Assembly: GCF_028583425.1 (NCBI RefSeq)
Contig: NC_072796.1
Location: forward strand, 126,081,464 to 126,145,463
DNA length: 64,000 nt
Direction: 5' to 3'
Origin: Eublepharis macularius
Taxonomy: Eukaryota; Chordata; Lepidosauria; Squamata; Eublepharidae
The translations under genes were made by a program, and so were the position numbers. This document shows positions 44,152 through 56,100 of the stretch, piece after piece (position 1 is the stretch's first letter; every line of letters begins with the position of its first letter). Below the pieces are notes generated by a model. That model was given only the letters and a program-made list of their open reading frames with translations. It did no database searches and was not told the DNA's origin.

Positions 44152-47100
44152 TTACATGTCTGGAAAGAAGATTTTGATACTGTTGTTGTACATAGTATTG
44201 GCCAATTCCAGTGGATCTTCTTCCCGTACTGCTGCTATTATTTCCAGTATTTGGCTATTTTAAAAAAAAGGGGGGGTATTAGAAAATGTGCAACTTACTG
44301 AAGATGTTAATGCCAGTTCATTGCTTATGGTCAAATAATTATGGTTTAAAAAATTGTATATATTTTATACTGTTTAAAAGTATTGAGGATTTTTTAAAAA
44401 AGTCACTGCCTGGGTTACAACAGTTGTTGTGCAACAAAAAGCCATGAACTTAGTTACACTGATAAGAGAGTGCAGAAATCCCAGGGATGCACTGCAGTAC
44501 GAAAGGTCATTCAAATCCCAATCTATGCTGTGTAGGTCTGAGGGAGGCAGGGATACTGCTACCCTGTATAGGTCAACCCAATTTCTGAATGCTGTATGAG
44601 CACAGAGATCCTGATGTAGAAAACCAGGACACGTGTGTGTAGTGTGCTTTTGTTAGCTCATGGTGTCTAAGCAGTGCACACCCAAGCGTTTGTTAACCCA
44701 TTCTAAGCCCACTGAAGTCAATGGGCTTAGAAGGGTTGTTTAAGATTACAGTGTGAGCTGTGCAGAACATTTCTACCAGCTTGGTTTGCTTTCATTTGAT
44801 CAACATATCACGTAACTATTTTATCCAATTTGTGCCAAATCACACTTCAATAATGCCATCCTGGAAGTACACAACTCAAGTTTTGCCGCTAAGTTGAAAG
44901 ACTGTGTTCAGTTTCATGAGAGTATCTAAGGCTATTTTGTCTCTGCTCTCCTAAAGAGGCTTTTTAGTTTGTGGTGTAGGTGCTTCAGTATTAGCCAAAC
45001 CATTGTTGCCGTTTATAAATACTACCAGCAAGAGCTGTATCTAAAGGCTGAAAACCTTTTGTACATAGAGAAGGTACTTTTGTGTTTTTAATGTGTTTTT
45101 ATGTGCTTTTAAGACTAATGGTATGGCTAATACTGAAGCCAAGTGGGCTGAACCTGGCGCAGGGTCTGTCAAACTGACAGTTCTCATTCTCCTCCCACTC
45201 GGGGGGCATGAGAACAGGGCTGTCAGTTTCACTCACCCCATGCTGGGTTCAGCTGATAGGCTGAAGCCGGTGCAGGGTGAATGAAGCTGACAACACTGTT
45301 CTTCTGTCCCCCGAGTGGCAGGAGAACAGGAGCTGTCAGCTTCACTCACCCCCCGCTGGCCTTAGCCCATGAGCTGAACCCAGCACAGGGTCTGTCAAAC
45401 CGACAGCGCTCGTTCTCCTCCCGCTCGGGCGGCTAAAGCCGGTGCAGGGTGAGTGAAGCTGACAGCCCTGTTCTGCCACCCAAGCGGGAGGAGAACGAGA
45501 GCTGTCAGTTTGACAGACCCCGCACCGGGTTCAGCTGATGGGCTGAAGCCGGTGTGGGGTGAGTGAAGCTGACAGCCTTGTTCTCCTGTCCCCCGAGCGG
45601 CAGGAGAACGGAGCTGTCAGCTTCACTCACCCCATGCTGGCCTCAGCCCATGGGCTGAACCTGGCACAGGGTATGTGAAACTGACAGCCCCCTTCTCCTG
45701 CTGCTTGCTGGTGGTAGGAGAACAGGGCTGTCAGTTTCTCACACACCCCAGTGGCAGCAGCCTGTCTGGGGTCACAAACTGCTCACAAATGCAACCAACT
45801 GGGCCAAAAAGTCATGGGGTTCATGGAAAATGCAGCCCCACAAACTGCGTTTTCTCGAACCACGAACCAACTTGGTTCGTATGTTTTTTTTGGTTTGTAT
45901 TGAGGTTCATGCCCACCTCTAGTCAGAAGTTCACACTGTGTGCAGAGGCAGTATATCTGTTAATCTCTACAGTTTAGGAATGAGGGGGGTGCCTTCAGAG
46001 CCTACTTGTAAGCTTTCCACAAGCTTCTGATTAACCACTACTAGAAATGCAATACTATACTAGTTTGACTCATTTTTAGATTCAGTCAGGCACTTCTTAG
46101 GTTTTCTGTACTGTGTGGAGCAAGAAGAAAGTACATCTGAGAATGGAGTTCTGCCAAGGTTCAGACAGACGGATGTTGCCAATTTTCTGCTAAAGTCTCA
46201 TATTTTATATGGCATGTCACTATTCCAGCTCCCCAAAGCAGATGAAGTTAGATGTAACTAATTCATCCCACCGATTTACTTAGTTGTGAGTCACTTGAAT
46301 TAGATTGGGGCCTTGAAACACATTAAACAGCTTACTTACATTATATGACATGGTTCATTTCTGTCCTTTAGGCAGTGCCCCAGTTCCCACTTTTTTTTGG
46401 TAGGGAATGTGGTTTTCACATATTTTGAGCCAGCGTGGGTATTCTTCACTCCACACCAAGGAGCATCTAGTTTGATTAAAGGAACACATAAATGTAAATA
46501 ACTTTCTTATAGTTTGATAAATGATCACACTTCTATCAAAACTACTAAAGAGCCCCTCCCTTAAAAGTATCTCAAATATTTTTTAGCATTTATAGGCTAA
46601 ACTCAGTTGCTTATAAAACCAACTCCAGGTAGGTTCCGGAAGTCCAATCAGAAACATTGTCCTCAGAGATACAGCTCTACCACACACTACAGCTCTACCA
46701 CACGATGGAAAGTTCCAGAGGACTGCACACTTCAGTTACATTTGCAGACATGACTTCAGTGATAATGTAGATCCAAACTAAATTTTCCACCATTGGAAGG
46801 GTTGGAGTAATTTCCACTCACTCCCCATTCCTGGCACAGACCCCCAATTTGCCTCATGCTGTTACTTATGGTCCCCAGTCTCCCAAGAGCAGCATTTCGG
46901 AGAGGTCAGTGGGCTACAGCAGGAGGGGGGAGACTGAAATGTTCTGTTCCACTGACACAGTTCTGTAATTGGGAAATTTAGTCTAGCGTCAAGTACATGT
47001 TACCACATGAAGCTGCCATATACTGAATCAGACCATTGGTCCATCAAGGTCAGTATTGTCTGCTCAGACTGGCAGTGGCTCTCCGGAGGACTCGGGTGGA

Positions 47101-50100
47101 GTCTTTCACATCACCTACTGCCTGATCCTTTTAACTGGAGATGCCGGGGATTGAACTTGGGACCTGCATGCATAAGCAGAGGCTCCATCACTGAGCCACA
47201 GCCTCTCCCCATAATTTTTCTCTAAGCATATGCAGCTTCAAAATGGGGCAAATAACCCCCCCCTGCCCCCGGGACCATTTTGGCCCAGGAAAACAGCAAG
47301 GGGAGGAGGCAGGCAGGAGCCCCCCCTCACACTCATCCCGAGGTGAATCAGATGCCTGTGGTCCTTTAAGAAGCAATTCAGAGCAGCTGCAGGAAAACGG
47401 TCAGGTTTGGGGAACTTGGACCTAACTCATTAAAAAAACAAGGTGTCATTCGGCCCGAGGACAGCATCCTCCCTTAATGTGATTTCAAAGGATGTGATTG
47501 AATGGAAAACCTAGCAGAACTTTCTGCAGCTGGGAGAAGGAGAAAATAGGAAAAGATCTGCTGTGCTTTGTGCATGGGTATCAAGTTATACATTCTTCAA
47601 ATGTGAAATTAAAAAGGTGCGAGGTTCTGTATACTATACAATAAATAGTATTGCATCCAGTAAAAATAAAGCAGTTCTGCCAAAACTAATATAATACAGA
47701 TTTAAGGAATGCTAGTATGAAGTCTCCGATTGTTTGGGTGTATTTCTCCTCACTTAGCCTGCAGCAACGGTGATTTAACAATGCCTTCATGTGTGTCTGA
47801 AAAGAGGATGGGGCGGGGTCTTGCCAAGGATGGAGATGACCTAGCAGTGTAATTGGGGTGTTACCATTCTGGGCTCAGCACACCCATCCATGAGGGTCAG
47901 AAGCACGGCCACTTCCAACTGGTTTGAAACACGGCAGCTACGCTATTAACTAAACTAAGCCCTTTTAGCCCGTGCTACGAGAATTGCATAGGCTGCAAAT
48001 ACGATCCTGGGCACAATTCAAAATGCTGGCCAAACCAAATGTGGCCTGGAATCATAGGACTTGGCTTCTCCCATACAGACCTATCTGGAAGTGATCCTTT
48101 AGGTAAGTGACCCCAGGTAGTGAAGGGCGTCAAAAGAGAAGAATTGAGCCTAGAAGCAAGCAGACCACCAGTGCCCCTGCCACAAAATGGGGATAATATG
48201 TTGAAATCGGCTAAATGTGCTGCCACATTTTGTACCAGTAGAAGCCTGCACGTTTTCTTCAAAGACAGCCCACTTAGGGATATGTATCTTGTTCTCCCCT
48301 CTGCAATGTGGTCTTATGCACAGATTAAGCTATGCAGAGGGAAGACGGACAGAGCACCGTCTTTTCTGATAGAGACCCTGAAGGTAATGTCAGGCATTTC
48401 TTACATGTTCACAACTGCTGGACAGGAGGGTGTGCACACTGCAAGCACAGTGTGGCCAACAGAACGAAGTTGCATATTTACAGAATTTCCAGGGAAGTTT
48501 CCTTCTTATTTTGGATATCCTGATATAAAACTGTATTATTTCTCATTCTGGAGGCTTGCATCCAGTTTCTTCCTTGTGCTGCCCCAAGTTCTGAACCTGG
48601 TTTGAATGGGGGCACAACTGAAAAAAATGCAGATAAATTCTGATCAAAATAGTAACTTACCTGTTTCTATCATTAATCTTTCATTTGGAATTGACCTCAC
48701 TGTTTCTATGTTGGCTTCTGTTTTCAGTGAACTAGAAAGTAAGTTTTAAAATATAACTTGGAATATGAAAATAGCTATGATTTGTCAGAGTTGCCTAGTT
48801 TAACAGAGAACTCTCAAAATTTAAGGAGTGATTGCTTTTGTTTCCACATGACATTGGCCCAATCAGGCAATGTTCTTCAAACCTTTAACCATCCACTATA
48901 AGGTATGAAAGTTTTACTGAGGTGTGCAACCCAATCCTAGGTGTAACAACTCAGAAATAAATCCAACAGAATTTAATGGGGTTACTCCCAAGTAAGTGCA
49001 GAGGATTGCACCCTTACTTTCACTGGACAAGGCCACGTCCAGCAAAGGCTGAAACTAGTCTTCATGTGCAGTTTGTGTAATATTTCCAAATATTTTTTTA
49101 ATAAAACCAAACACAAAGCAGCTTTTTGATGCAGTGAATTAAAAAAAATCCTGCCAGGAAAAAGTGCCACATGACCTTAGTCGTGAACATCACCTCTTCG
49201 TACTAGAACCAGCGTAACTGTAAGTGTTGTATGAACCAGTGCACCAATTACCTGGGGCTTCTTTAAAAAAACTCTGATATGATACACATTATGATTTCAG
49301 CCTAGAAAACCTCTGCTTGCTTAGCTCCCTTTGCCGGTCTGGCCTCAGCGGCACAGCTTCTCTGATTATAGTGTATTCCACATGTCAGCAGCTACAATTG
49401 AAAGGGAACTGGGTGTACTCTCTAAATAGTCTGAAAAACTAAAGGTATGTGCCTTATACGGCACAATTCATCACAACTGAATTCCTTGTGATAAATTGTG
49501 ATTTTTAGTTATAGAGTGGCATTTTCAAAATCAGTCCATATGCTAAAGGTCCAGTGGCAGGATGGCACCCGAGGAAATTCAGGACATGCAAAACAAAGTA
49601 CTTCTTCAAACAATTAGCTTGTGGAATTTGTTGCCAGTGGGTGTTGTGACAGCCACTAGGTTTTAATTTTGTATCTGAAAGTCAGGAAAGGCATTATCTT
49701 TATTAAATCATTAGTTATTATCATTTTTTTCCCTTGTCTATCTGCATAATGCTAACCTAGAACTCTCCACACGCTCGCACACACACACACACTCAAACTG
49801 GGTAGGCAGCTAGGCTTGTTTTCTCCACTTTAGTTTTAATAAGTGATATAACCATCTTTAAGTACTTGAAGGGCTGTCGGATAGAGGATGGCACGGAGTT
49901 GTTTTCTGTTGCCCCAGAAGGTCGGACCAGAACCAAAGGGCTGAAATTAAATCAAAAGATTTTTTGGCTAAACATTAGGAAGAACTTCCTGACAGAGTGG
50001 TCCCTCAGTGGGACAGGTTCTCCTTCTTTGGAGGTTTTTAAGCAGAGGCGAGATGGCCGTCTGACAGCAATGCTGATTCTGTGAACCTGGGCAGATCATG

Positions 50101-53100
50101 AGGGGGACGGCAGGGTTACATCAGTGATATACTTTTATCATTTTGATATCCCCACTACTACAAAGGCACTCTGCCAACAGTATTGTGTCACAACAAGTAA
50201 AGCAAAGGAACAACTTGCCAGAGGGTAGAACACAATATTACTATATCTAATGCTGGAATATATAATTTCTTTTTTCTTTTTATGTATTACTTTCTTATAT
50301 GAAAAGTGCAAAGTGCTGAAATTGCAATCAAAGAACAATAAATATCATAAATACTATAAATACAATAAATACAAACTATTACACTAGTCCTTATCAACAA
50401 TAAATACACCACTCAGAACCACAACTGGATGCAATAATCTTATAAAGCACAATTTTTAAAATCTAACTGGTGAAGACATAATCCAAAGGAATTTATAAAG
50501 GTAAGTCACTATTTCCAAATCTTTGTTCACTGTTTTTCCTTCTTTTGCAGAAAAGGATTCTGATTTCAACAGAAAAGAAAAAGAAAAAACAGTGAACAAA
50601 GATTTGGAAATAGTGACTTACCTTTATAAATTCCTTTGGATTATGTCTTCACCGGTTAGATTTTAAAAATTGTACTTTATAGGATTATTGCATCCAGTTG
50701 TGGTTCTAAATTGTGTATTTATTGTTGATAAGGACTAGTGTAATAGTTTGTATTTATAGTATTTATGATATTTATTGTTCTTTGATTGCACTTTCAGCAC
50801 TTTGCACTTCTCATATAAGAAAGTAACGTATAAAAATAAAAACGAAAAAAGAAATCAAATTCTATATTCCAGCATTAGATATAGTAATATTGTGTTCTAC
50901 CCTCTGGCAAGTTGTTCCTTTGCTTTATTTGTTGTTTCTATTCCAGAGGGGCCCCTTAATTTGCTCTCTCAACAGTATTGGCAATATCCAACTGCACACT
51001 CCTAATGACCGCTAGCATAGATGGCTTTAAAAGGGACCTGGACACATTCATGGAAGATAGGCCCACCAATGGCTATTAGTCACTATGGCTAAATGGGACC
51101 TCCATGTTTGAAGAAAGTATACCTCTGGATGCCAGTTGCTGAAGGCACTAGCGGGGGGGGGGGCCTTTGGCTTTTGCCTCTGTAGCGGTGAAGCACTGGG
51201 GCAGCCATTCTAGCAAACAGGAAGCCTAACTCAATGGTCTCATTTAGAAATCATGGGCCTGTTCCCCATGAATTTGCAGAATTCCCTCGTAAAGTTATCT
51301 AAATAACTGGCCATTCCAACACCCTGTGACAGTGCGTTTCACAAGTTAATTATTCTTCCCATGATGAAGGAACATGATGATATGAAGAACTATGAACACT
51401 CTGGAACATTAAATAAATGCTCAGCATCAGTCATGGGTTCAAGTTATACAGCCCATTGTAACACCGCAAAACGTTTACAACGGGCCTGCACAATCTGTAA
51501 TCTGCCAAACCGAAAGCAATCCACCAGCCGTCTATAGCGGGAAGTTAATAAACCTGTTTCCGCTGCCTGCCCGGGAATGCAAAGACGGGGAGTGTCAAGC
51601 ACCTGGGCAGGCCACCAAACTCTGCTTGAGGACTCGGCCAGTCGTAAATCACACGGACATCCATCTCAATTTGAAAGAACGCTTTACAGACCAGTCATCA
51701 GAAACAACTTACCAGCCATTTATTCCAATGTAGAGATCCAAATCGATTATAGCTGCTGCTGCTTCTTTGGTACCGTCGAAAGAATGCACCTGTTGAAGAG
51801 GCTTATATGCATTCATTGTCATAGGCAGAAAAAAATCTGAAGTGCCTCAGTGTTATGTGACCTCTCTCCTGCATTGCTTTTAAAGGCTGTTTTGTAGCAA
51901 TGTGGGCAGCGATCCTTGGCAGAATGGAGCCAGATCCTACATTGGAGACTCTCTTGCAGCTACATCTACTGTTCAATTAATCAAAAGTATTTGAATTAAT
52001 CAGTAAGAGATAATGGGGCAACATTCATTTTTGGGGTGCGTGCTTAGGAGTGCCTTTGCTACCACTATGTCACAACAGATGTATGGAAAGCTTATGGTAC
52101 TGGGTTATTATTTGTTACTTTTGACTCCTCACCTTTCAAACTACAGGGGAAGGACCATTACAGAATTCAGAGAGGAAGGCCAAAATAGACACAACACAGG
52201 CTGCACTCTCAAGCAAGCCAAGAAAAACCTGCTGATGTCAGAGGCAGACTGCAGATTTTGTCAGCTTGTGCTCTTGTAAGAAGTTTCTGGAGGGAAGTGT
52301 AACTAGAGACCCCAAACTGATTTGTCTGCAATGCATTAGCAGTGACAAAACATTATAGCCACAAAAAGGACAGCATTCTAATGACTGTTTGCACTTACCA
52401 CTCCTCCGGCGCACCTCTCTCTGTTTCGCCTCATTATATCTGTGCCAAAAGAGCATAGATTGAGTTTAGAATCCTAGAGATGGTAATTTTAATTTCCCAA
52501 AGCGATCTCTCTATTTTCTAAAAACAACCCACCTAAGAATTCTGGATGCGAGTTTCTACAGTGCAGAAACATTGGTAGTTTCATTTGCTCGGACAGATCA
52601 AATTGTTTTTCGAAATACCTGGGAGGAAGGATGTAAAAGAAGGTTGACAGAGTATCAGGCATAGGGCATCAAAGTGCAGAGAAAGAATGGAATGGTTGTT
52701 GAAAGACTAACCAGAGAAATGGTCTCGCAAAACTGATGTACCTTTGAGAAGACAGATAGTAAGGGCATACTCATCTACCACATTTTTATTCTGCACATTC
52801 TAAAATCTACACTTTACCCCCAGGAAACTGGATACTCATTTTACCGACCTCGGAAGGATGGAAGGCTGAGTCAACCTTGAGCCAGCTACTTGAACCCGGG
52901 TTCTGCCAGGATCGAACTCAGGTCACGAGCAGAGCTTGGGCTGCAGTACTGCAGCTTACCACTCTGCACCACGGTGACTGCGGAAGGCAATGGCAAACCA
53001 CCTCGTAACAAAAGTCTGCCAAGAAAACGTCATGATGCAACATCCCCATGGGTCAGTAATGACTCAGTACTTGCACAAGGGACTACCTTTACCTTTACAT

Positions 53101-56100
53101 TCTAAAATGGAACTCCAAGTGGTATATATGGTTCTCCCCTCCCCCTTTTGCCCTTATAACAACCCTGTTAGATAGGTTACGCTGAGAGAGAGAGAGGGAG
53201 AGACCGGCCCAAGATCACCCAGTGAATTTCACGGTGAACTGGGGATTTGACCATGGGTCTTCCCAGTCCTAATCCAACACCATACTGGCTCCACTAGAGG
53301 CTGCAGGATCACATTGTGACATGTAAACGACAGGCTGAACATTAGAGAATCATGGTTTACCTTGCAGCTATGAAATGGGTCCTAGCTAACCAACTGTGCG
53401 GCCATAACTGATGATGATTCTCTTCCTACGCAGAAGAGCATAAAGAGCATGCGACTCTCAATTTGTTTTACGACCCATCTGCCATCAAAAGATGCGAATG
53501 TTACTTTGCTGGATAAATTCATGAATGAGTTTAGCCAAGACAACTAAACGAAGCCTCCACGTTCAGAGGAAATACAAAGCCTCTTGATAACCATATGCTA
53601 CGGACTAAGACCAGGGTACAGATGTCACGCTTGTGCCCTGCTTTTGAATGCACAGAAGCAACTGTCCATCTGTCATTCATAACAGAACGCTACACTGGAC
53701 TAACCTTGGTTTGATCCAGCAAGGCAGTCCCTGTCTTATCATCATCACAATAGCGCTCGCTACACAATGAAAGCAACTGACGTTGGGTAACAGGAACGTT
53801 CTTTCATCTGAAGTTCCTTGCTTTTCAACACCCTCCCGTTTCAATCAGTAGCTTTCCTCAGTCATCCCAAGTAAACAGGCCCATGTTAGTTAGTTATTTA
53901 AACGTCTCATATCCTACATTTCTAACACATTTGTTCTAAGCAGCTAGCACAATAATAAGTGCTTAACAAAACTGTATAGAGTCCAGTAGCACCTTTAAGA
54001 CTAACCGACTTTATTATAGCATAAGCTTTCGAGAACGACAGTTCTCTTCATCAGATGCATGGAGCTCCATGCATCTGACGAAGAGAACTGTGGTTTTCGA
54101 AAGCTTATGCTACAATAAAGTTGGTTAGTCTTAAAGGTGCTACTGGACTCTTTACTATTTTGCGACTACAGACTAACACGGCTAACTCCTCTGGATCTAG
54201 AACAAAACTGGTGTGGGCTAGCAACAAAAGTCATCAGCAAACAGTAATGTCACCCCAACTTCAACAAACATAAAAAATATCAATCAAATGCCCAACAATT
54301 ATCAATCAAATACATGCTGAAATTGAAGGTTTGTGCCTGCCATCTGAATAACGACGAAGGTGCCAGGCAGACCTCACAGGAGAGGATGTTCCAATCCAAA
54401 GATGTGGCACTGAACAGAAATGCCCTCCCCCGCTCCCCATCCATGTCACCTCAGTGGTGGTGAGACCTGGAAAAGGACACCCAAAAAGGACCTCAAATGA
54501 ACAGGTCCATCCTGATTACTAGTTCTTGATGTATTCTGTGCCAGTAACATCCAGGTATGGGGGAACTAGTAAAACCCCAAACAAAGGCGATACCAAAAAA
54601 TGTTATACAATGGTTTTATTCAGTTCATCTGTGGGGGTTGGGAAATCCTGTCGCCAGCTCGTCACCAAACCTGCATTTGCTAGGCAAGCAGCCCTACGCT
54701 CCAGTTCCAGCCACCATGTTTTATCACGATTCCGTGCATAAACGTCTGTATAAAAACAGTCTGGAGCCAAGGTGCTGGCAATGCAAGCAACAAAGGATGA
54801 GAGCAAAGTAGGATGGAAAAAACAGGGAAGCTAAGAGGGCCAGATGGAAAGGTTTAACTCTTCCCTTAATGGAAAAGCTGGGAAGCTTATTGATTTATTT
54901 AACAAGATTGATATCCCACCTTTCTGCCCTCATAAGGGCCACCAAGGTGGCTGCTGGGGCATCTTTGTTTTCGCTGCACCTTGGCTTTTACGGCACCTCT
55001 GCTTGTAGCGACACTGAGAATATCCTAAGCAATAATAAAAGGAAATCTTACTAATCTTTTGTATGATTAGTAAATCTCTCTTACTTGAGCTGGGTGTCTT
55101 TAGGGCAGAATTCTAGTCTGTCAAAATCTACAAGAAGAAAGAGACAGTAAATTGGCTTGTGAAACAAAACAGAGTGGAGCCCAGAGTCCCGAGTCAGCCG
55201 GTAAATACTCACCCAGGCCACACTCCCCAATTGCGATAATCTTCCCTTTATTTTTCTCAGCTAGACTTTGCAGCTCTGCTAAGTACTGGTCAGGGTTATG
55301 CTGATCAAATTCTGCACAGCGGGTAGGATGACAGCCAACAGTACTGTAAAACATGTCTGAAAACAAGCAACATGAGATTGCAATGATTTCTTTAGCTCTG
55401 TCAATCTATCTGGCACATTGGAACGTAATAAGTAAAAGAGCCAGTTTGGTGTAGTGGTTAAGAGTGCCAGGACTCTAATCTGGAAAACCCGCTTTGATTC
55501 CCCACTCCTCCGCTTGAAGCCAGCTGGGTGACCTTGGGTAGGTCACAGCTCTTCCAGAGCTCTCTCAGCCCCACCCACCTCACAAGGTGATTGTCATGAG
55601 GATGATACCAACACACTGTGGAAACCGCTCTGAGTGTGACATTAAGTTGTCCTGAAGGGCAGTATATAAATCGAATGTTGTTATTATTATAAAGAGCCCA
55701 CGTCTGACGGTGGAAAGAGACAAGGCCAACAGAAGACAAATGTCAACAACATTTAAATATGGGTTTGGTCTTCTACATGTTAAATGTAGGGTAACAAAAA
55801 CATTCAGAGTAAATGATACAACGTAAGCAGACAAATACCATTTGTTTGTGCCAGCTGCAGCGCCTCTTTACTGTCTTGCAAACTTCCACCCGTAATCATG
55901 AACTAGAATTAAGAAAACATATTTACCATAAGTGCTGGTTTCTGAATGTCAAGATTAATATCCCTCAAAAGCACACTTATTAAGGCCCAACGGATGGACC
56001 TCTAATGAAAATTCTGAAACAGTTAAAATTTAAGACCATCAAAGAGAGACCACAAACGCACAATACTGCAAAACAAAGTACCTTTTTCACACCAGTTTTG

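Noticed and set aside
45120-45770. CRISPR-like array of spaced repeats
   Set aside because: The units are long, degenerate and alternate in orientation, and the DNA is a vertebrate intron.
53970-54195. Palindrome read as a transcription terminator or a functional hairpin gene
   Set aside because: It matches a high-copy interspersed repeat typical of squamates and turtles.
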